Shown in pieces: positions 8,955 to 18,792 of a DNA stretch of 64,000 bases. Under the pieces are notes generated by a model. The model saw nothing but the letters and a program-made list of their open reading frames with translations, did no database searches and was not told the DNA's origin. Every line of letters starts with the position of its first letter. The first letter of the stretch is position 1. This stretch comes from Cryomorpha ignava (GTDB taxonomy: Bacteria; Bacteroidota; Bacteroidia; Flavobacteriales_D; Cryomorphaceae), in NCBI RefSeq assembly GCF_010686655.1, contig NZ_JAAGVY010000006.1:94230-158229 (forward strand), in the 5' to 3' direction. The position numbers were made by a program, and so were the translations under genes.

Positions 8955-9981
8955 GTTTATAGGCTTTAATGGTATCAATAAATAATTTAACTGCCATTGG
9001 ATCGGTATCTGGATAAACGCCGTGGCCCAGGTTGGCAATATGTTTGTGTGGACCAAAATCGGCCAGCATTTTTTTTGTTTCCTTTACAATTTCCTTGCCA
9101 TCGGCGTAAAGCGTTGTGGGATCGAGGTTTCCCTGAAGGGTTTTGCCCGGTCCGGCCATCTGTCGGGCAAGGTTTACCGGCATATTCCAGTCAAGACCTA
9201 TGGTATTGCACTCGAGCAAGGCAAGATCTCGAATAGAGAAATGTGCACCTTTTGCGAAAAGGGTAACAGGCACCTGAAGATCTATGGCATTACAGATTTT
9301 TTCCAGATACGGAATACCAAAAATACGATACTGCTCGGCTGAAAGAATACCCGCCCAAGAATCAAAGATTTGCAGCAAATGCACTCCCGCATTTATCTGC
9401 TGCTGCAAATAATTAATAGTAGAATCGGTAATCATTCCGAGTAATTTATGAGCCAAATCAGGTCTTTGCCAAAGCATTTTTCGCGCTTTAGAAAAAGTTT
9501 TAGAGCCACTGCCTTCTACCATGTAGCAAAATATGGTAAGTGGTGCTCCGGCAAATCCAATCAGCGGCACACGGCCATCTAAACCGATAAGCGTATGTTC
9601 AATAGCGTCGTAAACGTATTGAAGCTCACCACCTTCGGCAACACGAATTTTGTTTAAATCATATTCTGAATCAATAGTTGATGGGAAAAACGGTCCTTTT
9701 TTTTCGATCATTTCATAGGTCAATCCCATTGCTTCGGGAATTACCAGAATATCAGAGAAAATTATCGCCGCATCAACACCCAAAATGTCTACCGGTTGAA
9801 TGGTTACTTCAGCGGCAAGGTGTGGGGTTTCTACCAGTTCTTTAAAACCCGAAAGGCTGTTTCGTATAGCGCGATATTCAGGTAAAATTCTACCTGCCTG
9901 ACGCATCAGCCACACGGGAGTGCGCTCTATATCTTCTCCTTTGGCAGCGCGCAGCAACAAATCATTCTTTAATTCAGTCAC
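8941..9981 (-). CDS. hemE: Uroporphyrinogen decarboxylase
   Basis: Cytosolic heme biosynthesis enzyme that decarboxylates the four acetate side chains of uroporphyrinogen III to give coproporphyrinogen III. It has 346 residues, the usual length. Signatures visible are the N-terminal [18 protein letters not shown] (substrate-binding arginines), the [12 protein letters not shown] segment with the catalytic aspartate, [16 protein letters not shown], and the C-terminal GNLDP followed by [11 protein letters not shown]. No other heme genes are adjacent. Downstream it overlaps an OmpA-family gene by 14 bp. Confidence 0.97.
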   Translation of the reverse strand: MTELKNDLLLRAAKGEDIERTPVWLMRQAGRILPEYRAIRNSLSGFKELVETPHLAAEVTIQPVDILGVDAAIIFSDILVIPEAMGLTYEMIEKKGPFFPSTIDSEYDLNKIRVAEGGELQYVYDAIEHTLIGLDGRVPLIGFAGAPLTIFCYMVEGSGSKTFSKARKMLWQRPDLAHKLLGMITDSTINYLQQQINAGVHLLQIFDSWAGILSAEQYRIFGIPYLEKICNAIDLQVPVTLFAKGAHFSIRDLALLECNTIGLDWNMPVNLARQMAGPGKTLQGNLDPTTLYADGKEIVKETKKMLADFGPHKHIANLGHGVYPDTDPMAVKLFIDTIKAYKHDKN

Positions 9982-10032
9982 AATTTTTCTTTTCAGGAAT
10001 GGTAAAAGTAAGTCAATTCATTGGATAGAAAT

Positions 10033-10069
10033 AAAAAACCGCCGAAACGATTTGTTCCGGCGGTTTTTT
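10033..10069. terminator. Bidirectional-type terminator between the OMP gene and hemE
   Basis: AAAAAACCGCCG paired with CGGCGGTTTTTT. It serves the outer membrane protein gene at 10091-10687 on the minus strand, 22 bp beyond its stop. The symmetric A/T tails could also act on the plus strand. Confidence 0.85.
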
Positions 10070-10090
10070 GAATTCAATTAACAAACAGGA

Positions 10091-10687
10091 TTAGAAACTG
10101 TATGCAAGACGCAAACCAAGATAGCTTGCTGCCACACCTTCCACTGTAGTTGTTGATGTTTCTCCGGTGATCGGATTTACAAAATCAACATCCTCATCCT
10201 TTGCAGTAACAATTTGGTACTTAAGAGAAATGGAGATGTTTTCATTAATGAAATATCCTACTTCCGGCGCGAAACTAAAATTCACTTGGCTATCAGAATC
10301 TCCTTCAATTGTTACACCTGCAACTTCCGTGTCATCAAATGACGCAATACTCATGTGAACACCGGCTAAAACACCAAAGAAAAGTGATTCTCTTTGCTCT
10401 GTTATATAATAACGTGCACCAACTTGAATTGGAATTTGCATAAAACTGTATTCGTCGAATTCAGTGGCATAGAAAAGTACACCTACATTCGCCAAAGCAG
10501 CAATATTGTCAGTAATTCCGACTTCATATAGACCTGAACCACCAATACCGAAGTTTGCAGCATCTGCAAAGTCACCCATAGGGATAGCGATTTCCAAACC
10601 TGCATTTCCATAATTAAGCTGTGCATTAGCTGTAACAGTAAACATCAGTGCTACCACAGTAGCTACTCCTAAAATTAATTTTTTCAT
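10091..10687 (-). CDS. Small outer membrane beta-barrel protein
   Basis: 198 residues with a signal peptide (MKKLILGVATVVALMFTVTANAQ). The mature part alternates hydrophobic and polar residues in strands with tight turns (for example IPIQVGARYYITEQRESLFF) and ends YLGLRLAYSF, a C-terminal aromatic as in outer membrane barrels. The shape is an eight-stranded OmpW/OmpX-like or porin-family Bacteroidota barrel. Ligand or role cannot be told. It is a monocistronic unit with a terminator behind it. Confidence 0.85.
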   Translation of the reverse strand: MKKLILGVATVVALMFTVTANAQLNYGNAGLEIAIPMGDFADAANFGIGGSGLYEVGITDNIAALANVGVLFYATEFDEYSFMQIPIQVGARYYITEQRESLFFGVLAGVHMSIASFDDTEVAGVTIEGDSDSQVNFSFAPEVGYFINENISISLKYQIVTAKDEDVDFVNPITGETSTTTVEGVAASYLGLRLAYSF

Positions 10688-10775
10688 GAATTTATGTTTT
10701 TATATTTCGTGGCGAAGTTAACAGATTTTTTAAATAAAAAAACTGTTCTTTATCATTCTCGTACTCTTAACATGA

Positions 10776-10805
10776 AAAATCACGCCGTAACATTGGCGTG
10801 ATTTT
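10776..10805 (-). terminator. Rho-independent terminator after aconitase
   Basis: AAAATCACGCC paired with GGCGTGATTTT, 8-nt loop, followed on the minus strand by A/T-rich tail. It lies 38 bp past the aconitase stop. Confidence 0.85.
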
Positions 10806-10842
10806 AAAATTTTGACAATCTTTCAGTGTACTGACTGCAAGA

Positions 10843-13125
10843 TTATAAAAGCGTATTTGCGTGTATTTCTTTAATCAGATTTAGAGCAGAACCTGCTTTA
10901 TACCAAGCGATTTGCCCATCATTATAAGTATGGTTTGTTTTTATCACATCTTCAGTCCCATCGTCATGCTTAAAGCGAATATGAATTGGTTTACCTTCTG
11001 CAAACTGATCTAAATCAACTGTTTCGATAGTGTCGTTTTCACGAATCTTGTCGTAATCTTCTTCATTTGCAAAAGTAAGACCCAGCAAACCTTGCTTTTT
11101 GAGATTGGTTTCGTGAATACGCGCAAAAGATTTAACCAAAACCATTTTAACACCAAGATGACGTGGCTGCATGGCAGCGTGCTCACGCGAAGATCCCTCA
11201 CCGTAGTTGTGGTCGCCTACAACAATACCTGGAGTATTTACTGCCTTGTATGCACGCTGTACATCTGGTACGGTGCCATACTCTCCGGTCAATTGGTTTT
11301 TTACCTTATCAGTTTCTTGATTGAAAGCATTCATCGCACCTGTTAAAGTGTTGTTTGAAATATTATCAAGATGTCCGCGGTAGCGCAACCAAGGCCCGGC
11401 CATAGAAATATGATCAGTCGTGCATTTGCCAAAAGCCTTAATTAGCAATTTCATACCTGTGATATTCTTACCATCCCAGGGCTTAAAAGGCTCAAGTAAT
11501 TGTAAGCGGTTTGAATCCGGGTTTACCACAACTTCTACTTCGCTCGAATCATTGGCCGGAGCCTTATAACCAGGATCTTTTACATCAAATCCTTTTGGCG
11601 GAAGCTCAAAACCTGTTGGTTCGGCCAGTTTTACCGCTTCTCCCTTGTCATTAATTAGGGTATCGGTAATAGGGTTAAAAGTAAGATCGCCTGCTATTGC
11701 AATTGCGGCAACCATTTCGGGCGATGTAACGAAAGCGTGTGTATTTGGATTCCCATCAGCACGTTTTGAAAAATTTCTGTTGAAGGAGTGGATTATTGAG
11801 TTCTTCTCCTGCTTGTCAGCTCCGGCTCTCGCCCACTGACCAATACATGGCCCGCAGGCGTTTGTAAATATTTTAGCTCCAAGTCTTTCAAAAGTATTAA
11901 TGTAACCATCGCGCTCAATGGTGTATCTTACTTGTTCAGAGCCTGGATTAATTCCAAACTCTGCCTTTGGACGCAAACCTTTTGCCAAGGCATCTTCGGC
12001 AATTGAGCTGGCTCTTGAAATATCTTCGTATGATGAATTGGTACATGAACCAATTAGTCCCCATTCTATTTTTGTAGGCCAATCGCTTTTTCCAGCCACC
12101 TCTTTCATATCATGCACTGCCGTTGCCAAATCGGGAGTAAAAGGGCCATTGATATGTGGAGCTAGGGTATTGAGATCAATTTTTATTACCTGATCGAAAT
12201 ATTTTTCAGGGTTTTCATATACTTCAGCATCACCGGTAAGGTGTTCGCCTATTCCATTTGCAAGATCAGCAACATCGGCCCGACCGGTAGCACGTAAATA
12301 GCGCTCCATAGACTCGTCGTATCCAAAATTAGAAGTAGTGGCTCCAACTTCGGCTCCCATATTACAAATAGTTCCTTTTCCGGTGCACGAAAGATTTTTA
12401 GCTCCTTCGCCAAAATATTCAATAATAGCACCTGTTCCACCTTTTACCGTAAGGATACCCGCCACTTTAAGAATAATATCTTTTGGTGCAGTCCATCCAC
12501 TTAGTTTTCCGGTAAGCTTTACGCCAATAAGTTTTGGGAATTTAAGTTCCCACGGCATTCCGGCCATTACGTCAACAGCATCGGCACCACCTACTCCGAT
12601 GGCTACCATTCCCAGTCCGCCGGCATTTACTGTGTGCGAGTCTGTTCCGATCATCATTCCACCCGGAAACGCATAATTTTCAAGTACTACCTGGTGAATA
12701 ATCCCGGCTCCCGGCTTCCAGAAACCAATACCGTATTTGCTGGAAACAGAATCGAGAAAATTAAATACTTCAGAACTTTTATTGATAGATTCCTGCAAAT
12801 CTTTTTCCGCACCATCTTTTGCTTGAATCAGGTGATCGCAATGTACAGTAGTAGGAACAGCAGTTTGTGGCTTTCCCGCTTGCATAAATTGCAAAAGTGC
12901 CATTTGTGCCGTTGCATCTTGCATGGCAATTCTATCTGGCGCAAAATCAACATAAGATTTACCACGCTCAAAAACCTCTTTGGCAGCACCTTCTGACAGG
13001 TGCGTGTAGAGAATTTTTTCTGTAAGCGTAAGTGGTTTATTTAAAATTTTACGTGCAGCGGCTACCCTTTCCGGATATTTTTCATATACTGCCTTAATCA
13101 TATCAATATCAAAAGTCATAGTCAT
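10843..13125 (-). CDS. acn: Aconitate hydratase
   Basis: TCA-cycle enzyme that interconverts citrate and isocitrate through a [4Fe-4S] cluster; about 760 residues, like the mitochondrial-type aconitases common in Bacteroidota. The cluster cysteines sit in [15 protein letters not shown] (near residue 357) and [10 protein letters not shown] (near 422-425). The C-terminal swivel domain shows [14 protein letters not shown] and [12 protein letters not shown]. The frame is open to 13290, but family proteins begin at [16 protein letters not shown], so the ATG at 13125 (or 13119) is the start. The longer version would also nearly touch the divergent permease gene. A terminator follows. Confidence 0.96.
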   Translation of the reverse strand: MTMTFDIDMIKAVYEKYPERVAAARKILNKPLTLTEKILYTHLSEGAAKEVFERGKSYVDFAPDRIAMQDATAQMALLQFMQAGKPQTAVPTTVHCDHLIQAKDGAEKDLQESINKSSEVFNFLDSVSSKYGIGFWKPGAGIIHQVVLENYAFPGGMMIGTDSHTVNAGGLGMVAIGVGGADAVDVMAGMPWELKFPKLIGVKLTGKLSGWTAPKDIILKVAGILTVKGGTGAIIEYFGEGAKNLSCTGKGTICNMGAEVGATTSNFGYDESMERYLRATGRADVADLANGIGEHLTGDAEVYENPEKYFDQVIKIDLNTLAPHINGPFTPDLATAVHDMKEVAGKSDWPTKIEWGLIGSCTNSSYEDISRASSIAEDALAKGLRPKAEFGINPGSEQVRYTIERDGYINTFERLGAKIFTNACGPCIGQWARAGADKQEKNSIIHSFNRNFSKRADGNPNTHAFVTSPEMVAAIAIAGDLTFNPITDTLINDKGEAVKLAEPTGFELPPKGFDVKDPGYKAPANDSSEVEVVVNPDSNRLQLLEPFKPWDGKNITGMKLLIKAFGKCTTDHISMAGPWLRYRGHLDNISNNTLTGAMNAFNQETDKVKNQLTGEYGTVPDVQRAYKAVNTPGIVVGDHNYGEGSSREHAAMQPRHLGVKMVLVKSFARIHETNLKKQGLLGLTFANEEDYDKIRENDTIETVDLDQFAEGKPIHIRFKHDDGTEDVIKTNHTYNDGQIAWYKAGSALNLIKEIHANTLL

Positions 13126-13233
13126 TATATTTTTCAGAAGTGGCCGCGAAAATACCAAATTATGATGAGCGGTTAAAGTCGAAAGCGAGAGATTCGTAGA
13201 TTTACACAATAATAATCGTCTAAGCTTAGAAAA

Positions 13234-14478
13234 GTGCGCCGGTATAACCTTGAAAATGTAAAAATTGCACTGCGCTCTATTCGCGGCCAAATGTTGCGTG
13301 CCACCCTCACCGCACTCATTATTGCTGTAGGGATTACCGCTTTAGTTGGGATTCTAACTGCTATTGATGCCCTTCAAAACAAGATTGAAAACGACTTTTC
13401 TGCCATGGGATCAAACACATTCAATATCAGAGCCAATGCCGGAAGTTTGCGCGGACAGCGGGATGGTCAACGCGAAAAACGAAACGAGCCCATTAGATAT
13501 AACGATGCTACCGAGTTTCTTGAAAGATACGATTATCCCGCCGTCGCTGCAGTTTCTACCATGGTAAGTTTCAATGCCCAATTGCGCTATCAATCAGAAA
13601 AAACCAACCCAAATGTTCAGGTTTTGGGAACTAGCCGCAATTATCTACAAACTGCAGGATATACTTTTGAAAAAGGACGCGGATTTTCGGAAGATGAAGC
13701 CAATTCGGGATCGCCTGTTATAATTATTGGCAAAGACGTGGCTGATAAGCTCTTTAGTAAAGGTATAATCGACCCTATTAGTCAGGGAGTTTTTGTGGGT
13801 GGAAAGCGGTTTTCGGTAATAGGTGTTTTGGCTTCGAAAGGGAACAGCATGGGCTTTGGGGGTGATAACCAAGTCTTAATTCCACTCACCAATGCGAGAT
13901 TAAATTTTCAGAGTGCCAATAGCGATTACGTAATAAACGTTCAAACCATGCAGGCACAAGATATGGAGGCCGCGAAAAGCGCCGCGATCGTGCCTTTGCG
14001 AAATATCAGAAAAGACAAGCCCGGAGAAGATAGTTCATTTGACATTACCCAAAGCGATAGTCTGGCCAGTATGATCATTAGCCAAATATCGCTTATCGTA
14101 ATTATTGCAACAATTATTGGAGCCATTACCCTTTTAGGCGCTGCAATTGGACTTATGAATATCATGCTGGTATCTGTTACCGAGCGCACCAAAGAAATTG
14201 GTATTCGAAAATCAATTGGTGCGAGTGCTAAAAAAATTAGAAATCAATTCCTGATGGAAGCCATAATAATTGGTCAAATAGGTGGTTTTCTGGGCATTAT
14301 AATGGGAATCGCCTGTGGAAACGCAATCGCTTTGCTAATTGACAGCAGCTTTATCATTCCATGGAAATGGATAATTGGCGGAGTGGTTTTGTGTTTTGGT
14401 GTGGGGCTTGTTAGTGGGTATTATCCGGCTAAGAAGGCTGCGGCGCTTGACCCTATTGAGGCTTTGAGGTATGAATGA
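13234..14478 (+). CDS. ABC transporter permease, MacB/FtsX type
   Basis: 414-residue inner membrane protein. One N-terminal TM ([19 protein letters not shown]) is followed by a periplasmic MacB core domain (about residues 40-270) and three C-terminal TM segments of the FtsX fold. Between the last TMs is the family-typical [19 protein letters not shown], and it ends [20 protein letters not shown]. These permeases work with an ATPase as mechanotransmission pumps for lipoproteins, peptides or antibiotics; no ATPase or adaptor gene is adjacent. The start is GTG at 13234 because an in-frame stop lies just upstream and no ATG is available. Divergent from acn. Confidence 0.92.
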   Translation: MRRYNLENVKIALRSIRGQMLRATLTALIIAVGITALVGILTAIDALQNKIENDFSAMGSNTFNIRANAGSLRGQRDGQREKRNEPIRYNDATEFLERYDYPAVAAVSTMVSFNAQLRYQSEKTNPNVQVLGTSRNYLQTAGYTFEKGRGFSEDEANSGSPVIIIGKDVADKLFSKGIIDPISQGVFVGGKRFSVIGVLASKGNSMGFGGDNQVLIPLTNARLNFQSANSDYVINVQTMQAQDMEAAKSAAIVPLRNIRKDKPGEDSSFDITQSDSLASMIISQISLIVIIATIIGAITLLGAAIGLMNIMLVSVTERTKEIGIRKSIGASAKKIRNQFLMEAIIIGQIGGFLGIIMGIACGNAIALLIDSSFIIPWKWIIGGVVLCFGVGLVSGYYPAKKAAALDPIEALRYE

Positions 14479-14673
14479 GTTTTTGGTTCTTGGTTTTTAG
14501 TTTTTGGATTGATAAGTCAGTTGATTAAAATATGAGTAGCCCCCATCGATTTATCGCGGGGTTAATTTTCAGTTATTGGTTCGAGAAGTTCATGGATATG
14601 AGTAGCCCCGCGATAAATCGCGGGTGTACGTCTCATTAACAATTCGTATTTTTGCAGCAATTATTGAATCGAC
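14479..14673. repeat. Repeat-bearing gap between permease and icmF
   Basis: The gap opens with a T/G-rich stretch resembling the tandem array at 37200. It holds two direct copies of ATATGAGTAGCCCC (14530-14543 and 14596-14609). A 14-bp perfect inverted pair GATTTATCGCGGGG / CCCCGCGATAAATC lies at 14548-14561 and 14606-14619. The right-hand copy is itself a perfect 7-bp hairpin CCCGCGA-TAAA-TCGCGGG (14607-14624). Confidence 0.8.
14647..14654 (+). promoter_or_regulatory. Promoter -7 box for icmF
   Basis: TATTTTTG matches TAnnTTTG and lies 19 nt before the icmF ATG. No clear -33 box was found; upstream sequence is the repeat. Confidence 0.5.
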
Positions 14674-17600
14674 ATGGAAAAAATTGCTCCCTATAAACCC
14701 AAGAATAAAATCAGAATTGTAACAGCTGCTTCGCTTTTTGACGGACACGATGCCGCCATAAATGTGATGCGACGTATCATTCAATCTACAGGATGTGAGG
14801 TTATTCATTTGGGTCACGATCGTAGTGTAGATGAAGTGGTAAACACTGCTATTCAAGAAGATGCGCAAGCTATTGCGATGACTTCATATCAGGGTGGACA
14901 TATAGAATATTTCAAGTACATGCATGATTTGCTCAAAGAAAAGGGAGCAGGACATATCAAGATTTTTGGTGGCGGCGGTGGAACGATTCTTCCCGAAGAG
15001 ATTAAAGAACTTCAGGATTACGGTATTACGCGCCTGTATCATCCTGACGATGGCCGAAAAATGGGTCTTCAGGGAATGATAAACGACATGGTAGAACAAA
15101 GCGACTACCCTACTGGCGCTGAGCTGAATGGCGAAGTAAAACACTTGAGCAAAGACGATCCGAAAACGGTGGCTCGCGTGATTTCGGCAGCTGAAAATTA
15201 CCCCGACTCATTCAAAGAAGAATTGCAAAGCATTCGCGATAAAGCGAAAAAAATCGATACGCCCGTTTTGGGAATTACCGGAACAGGTGGAGCCGGAAAA
15301 TCATCGCTTGTTGATGAGCTTATTCGCCGATTTTTAATTGATTTTGAAGATAAAACGTTGGCTATTGTTTCCGTTGATCCATCGAAGCGGAAAACGGGTG
15401 GCGCGCTACTTGGCGACCGTATTCGTATGAATTCGGTGAATAGCCCGCGTGTTTATATGCGCTCCCTCGCTACACGCCAAAGCAATATGTCACTTAGCAA
15501 TCACGTAGCCGATGCGCTTAGCATTCTTAAAACGGCCGGTTACGATATGATTATTCTCGAAACTTCGGGAATTGGCCAGAGCGATACCCAAATTACAAAC
15601 CACAGCGATATTTCGCTTTATGTGATGACGCCGGAATACGGCGCAGCAACACAGCTTGAGAAAATCGATATGCTCGATTTTGCCGATATAATCGCTTTGA
15701 ATAAATTTGATAAGCGCGGTGCCTTAGATGCTGTGCGCGATGTAAAAAAGCAGTACAAGCGCAACCATCAGCTTTGGGATGCTGAAGACGAAGACCTACC
15801 TGTTTTTGGAACCATTGCTTCGCAGTTTAACGATCCCGGAATGAACGCCTTGTATCGTCAAATAATGCATACAATCGTTGAAAAAACGGGGGCAAAACTG
15901 GACACTACATTTGGCGTTTCTAGCGAAACATCTGAAAAAATATACATCATTCCGCCGGAGCGTACGCGCTACCTTTCTGAAATTTCGGAAAATAACCGTG
16001 CTTACGATAAGTGGACACTAAAAGAAGGTGAAACTGCTGACAAGCTTTACAGTCTGGCACAAAGCATTAAAGTTTTGGGTGGCCCAGATAAGTTGGCCGG
16101 CGAATCTGTGGACGAGAAAGCAGACGGTTTACTTAAAAAGCTGGACGAACAATTTGAGCAAATCAAAAAAGATCTCGATCCGCATAACTGGGATACCATT
16201 TCTAACTGGCAAGCATTAAAAGAGCGCTACCAAGCTCCAGAGTTTATCTTCAAAGTTCGCGGAAAGGAAATCAAGATTCAAACACATTCCGAATCACTTT
16301 CACATCAGCAAATTCCAAAAATATCGCTTCCGAAATACAGAAGTTGGGGAGATATTTTACTGTGGACTTTACAGGAAAACGTACCCGGATCTTTCCCATA
16401 CACAGCCGGAATTTATCCGTTTAAGCGCGTGGGCGAAGACCCTACACGTATGTTTGCCGGCGAAGGTGGGCCGGAGCGCACAAACCGACGCTTTCACTAC
16501 GTGAGCCAGGGTATGCCGGCAGCAAGACTTAGCACGGCTTTCGACTCTGTGACCCTTTACGGAAACGATCCCGATTACAGACCCGATATTTACGGTAAAA
16601 TCGGAAATTCGGGTGTAAGCATCTGCTGCCTTGATGATGCCAAGAAACTGTATTCCGGCTTTAATCTTTGCGAGCCAAGCACATCGGTGAGTATGACTAT
16701 TAATGGCCCTGCTCCTATGCTTTTGGGCTACTTTATGAATGCCGCCATAGATCAGCAATGCGAGCTATTCATCAAAGAAAATGGTCTCGAAAAAGACATA
16801 GAGAAAAAGATTGACGCGAAGTATAAAGACCTTGGTGCTCCACGTCCGGAGTACCGCGGCGATTTGCCCGTTGGGAATGACGGCCTTGGGCTTATGCTTC
16901 TTGGCCTTACCGGCGATGAAGTGCTTCCCGCAGATGTTTATGCCGATATAAAGGCACGCACATTAAATGTAGTACGGGGAACGGTTCAAGCCGATATTTT
17001 AAAAGAAGATCAGGCACAAAACACTTGCATTTTTAGTACAGAATTTGCCTTGCGCCTAATGGGCGATGTGCAGCAATATTTTATTGATAAGGCAGTCCGC
17101 AACTTTTACTCGGTTTCTATCTCGGGTTATCACATTGCCGAAGCGGGTGCAAATCCGATTACGCAGCTGGCGTTTACCTTAGCTAATGGGTTCACTTACG
17201 TGGAATATTACCTCAGCCGCGGGATGGACATCAACGATTTTGGACCAAACCTGTCGTTTTTCTTTTCGAATGGAATTGATCCCGAGTACGCAGTAATTGG
17301 CCGCGTAGCTCGCAAAATTTGGGCAAAAGCCATGAAGCAAAAGTATGGAGCCAATGATCGTTCGCAGATGTTGAAATACCACATCCAAACTTCCGGTCGC
17401 TCTCTACACGCACAGGAAATTGACTTTAACGATATCCGAACTACCCTTCAAGCGCTTTATGCCATTTACGATAATTGTAACTCTTTGCATACCAATGCTT
17501 ATGATGAAGCAATTACAACGCCTACCGAAGAGTCAGTGCGTAGAGCAATTGCCATTCAGCTGATTATCAACCAAGAACTCGGCCTTGCCAAAAACGAAAA

Positions 17601-18075
17601 CCCAATTCAAGGTGCTTTCATTATTGAAGAACTTACCGAGCTTGTTGAAGCAGCCATTCTTGCTGAATTTGACCGCATAAACGAGCGCGGTGGCGTACTT
17701 GGCGCAATGGAAACGATGTACCAACGTAGCCAGATTCAAGAAGAAAGCATGTATTACGAAACGCTGAAACATACGGGTGAGCTTCCGCTAATAGGTGTAA
17801 ACACGTTCTTAAGCAGCAAAGGTTCGCCAACCGTAACGCCGGGAGAAGTAATTCGCGCCACTACCCAAGAAAAAGAAGATCAGATTGAAACGCGAAATGC
17901 ATTACAAGAACGAAACAAGAAGCGTACAGAAGCTACTTTGAAAAAAGTTCAGGAAGCCGCGCTGCGCAATGAAAATATGTTTGAAGCATTGATGGAAGCT
18001 ACTAAGATTTGTACGCTTGGGCAGATTACCAATGCGCTTTTTGCGGTTGGTGGGCAGTACAGGAGAAATATGTAG
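14674..18075 (+). CDS. icmF: Fused isobutyryl-CoA mutase (IcmF), B12-dependent
   Basis: 1133-residue fusion that interconverts acyl-CoA isomers by adenosylcobalamin radical chemistry. Domain order is that of IcmF. First comes a B12-binding domain (about 13-140; D23-x-H25 motif, with H25 the expected lower cobalt ligand). Next is a MeaB-like G-protein chaperone (about 195-430; P-loop [21 protein letters not shown]). A linker and a mutase TIM barrel (about 560-1100) follow. In the barrel, Q782 sits in QAQNTCIF, where methylmalonyl-CoA mutase has the carboxylate-binding arginine. This argues for isobutyryl/n-butyryl-CoA (or pivalyl-CoA) rather than methylmalonyl-CoA. The residue aligned with that enzyme's tyrosine 89 appears to be Y581 (GIYPFKR). 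Monocistronic with its own -7 box. Confidence 0.93.
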   Translation: MEKIAPYKPKNKIRIVTAASLFDGHDAAINVMRRIIQSTGCEVIHLGHDRSVDEVVNTAIQEDAQAIAMTSYQGGHIEYFKYMHDLLKEKGAGHIKIFGGGGGTILPEEIKELQDYGITRLYHPDDGRKMGLQGMINDMVEQSDYPTGAELNGEVKHLSKDDPKTVARVISAAENYPDSFKEELQSIRDKAKKIDTPVLGITGTGGAGKSSLVDELIRRFLIDFEDKTLAIVSVDPSKRKTGGALLGDRIRMNSVNSPRVYMRSLATRQSNMSLSNHVADALSILKTAGYDMIILETSGIGQSDTQITNHSDISLYVMTPEYGAATQLEKIDMLDFADIIALNKFDKRGALDAVRDVKKQYKRNHQLWDAEDEDLPVFGTIASQFNDPGMNALYRQIMHTIVEKTGAKLDTTFGVSSETSEKIYIIPPERTRYLSEISENNRAYDKWTLKEGETADKLYSLAQSIKVLGGPDKLAGESVDEKADGLLKKLDEQFEQIKKDLDPHNWDTISNWQALKERYQAPEFIFKVRGKEIKIQTHSESLSHQQIPKISLPKYRSWGDILLWTLQENVPGSFPYTAGIYPFKRVGEDPTRMFAGEGGPERTNRRFHYVSQGMPAARLSTAFDSVTLYGNDPDYRPDIYGKIGNSGVSICCLDDAKKLYSGFNLCEPSTSVSMTINGPAPMLLGYFMNAAIDQQCELFIKENGLEKDIEKKIDAKYKDLGAPRPEYRGDLPVGNDGLGLMLLGLTGDEVLPADVYADIKARTLNVVRGTVQADILKEDQAQNTCIFSTEFALRLMGDVQQYFIDKAVRNFYSVSISGYHIAEAGANPITQLAFTLANGFTYVEYYLSRGMDINDFGPNLSFFFSNGIDPEYAVIGRVARKIWAKAMKQKYGANDRSQMLKYHIQTSGRSLHAQEIDFNDIRTTLQALYAIYDNCNSLHTNAYDEAITTPTEESVRRAIAIQLIINQELGLAKNENPIQGAFIIEELTELVEAAILAEFDRINERGGVLGAMETMYQRSQIQEESMYYETLKHTGELPLIGVNTFLSSKGSPTVTPGEVIRATTQEKEDQIETRNALQERNKKRTEATLKKVQEAALRNENMFEALMEATKICTLGQITNALFAVGGQYRRNM

Positions 18076-18217
18076 TTTCGGTTGCACACGATTAATGATG
18101 TTGATCGTTGCCTTCATCTTTTTTATACCACAAGAAAAGGTGTTGTTTGTGATAGATAAAATAATTTCAGTGCGAAGTATCTGATCCCGTGTTTCATGTA
18201 AAATAGCTGATCACGTG

Positions 18218-18427
18218 CGACCCTGTCCATACGGATTCCCTTCGGTCTTAAGGGTCGTATGTTTGTAGTAGAAGTTGTTATTTTAGACGCGAAACGCGAC
18301 ACTGTAAGGCGTCGTACCTTTTAGTTCTTGAAATTGAGAAAATCTAGTGCGACTCCTTACAGGGTCGTCGGACGCTATCAAAACTTTAACGCTACAAACA
18401 TTTGACGCCTTACAGGGTCAAATGTTT
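18218..18427. repeat. Cluster of REP-like hairpin elements with core CCTTACAGG
   Basis: Three hairpins share the plan GAC-x-CCT-TAC-AGG-GTC. 18396-18427 has 11-bp perfect outer arms AAACATTTGAC/GTCAAATGTTT. 18350-18367 has arms CGAC/GTCG. 18297-18314 is an inverted, slightly decayed copy (core read as GTAAGG on the plus strand). A fourth pair, CGACCCT (18218-18224) and AGGGTCG (18251-18257), uses the same GACCCT/AGGGTC words. Arm sequences differ between copies while pairing is kept. Confidence 0.8.
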
Positions 18428-18732
18428 ACCAATTTTTGTCCTTTTGAACAATACTTTTCGAAGGCATTGAAAGAAGGCACGAAAATTTTCAAGCATTAAT
18501 TTACCAGCAAATTAGTCGAATTGAGAATTAAAGATGCAGCCAATTTATATCGTTCTCATCATGATATTTGCTAACCTGTAGATGCAGCAACTATCAAGTT
18601 AGAGCGAAAAAAGCCAAGGTGGCAAAATCCTATTTTAATAAGATTCGAAAATTGGTTGCATAAGACCTAGATTAATTTTGTTATAAAACTGAAAATGAGA
18701 TTTTTGTACGTTCCTGCATCGCCAGTTCGGCC

Positions 18733-18790
18733 ATCGAGCCGGTGGTCGAGCTGGTCATCGAGCTAAGTCGAGATGGGAGCCGAGATGAGA
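18733..18790. repeat. Degenerate 12-bp tandem repeat
   Basis: Units ATCGAGCCGGTG, GTCGAGCTGGTC and ATCGAGCTAAGT follow one another (18733-18768), with looser copies to about 18790, ending right at the POT gene stop. GTCGAG-type repeats recur in flavobacterial intergenic DNA. Confidence 0.7.
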
Positions 18791-18792
18791 TG

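Larger units (their letters stand above)
18076..18792. other. 717-bp gene-free region rich in hairpin repeats
   Basis: No intact gene. The left part (18218-18427) carries a cluster of imperfect copies of a hairpin element with core CCTTACAGG. The right end (18733-18790) is a degenerate 12-bp tandem repeat just behind the POT transporter stop. The stretch 18440-18670 has short broken frames that recall a decayed ORF but could not be assigned. Confidence 0.75.

Noticed and set aside
12249..12996. Open frames of 63-120 codons on both strands
   Set aside because: All are shadows inside the aconitase gene; the aconitase frame has full family motifs.
16369..16758. 129-codon minus-strand frame inside icmF
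   Set aside because: Antisense to conserved mutase-domain residues, no domain and no promoter.
18440..18670. Broken short frames with an ERKKPRW...FENWLHK-like segment, possibly a decayed IS66-type transposase
   Set aside because: Only about 30 residues look transposase-like, in frames interrupted by stops, without inverted ends or target duplications. Too weak to list as a mobile element.
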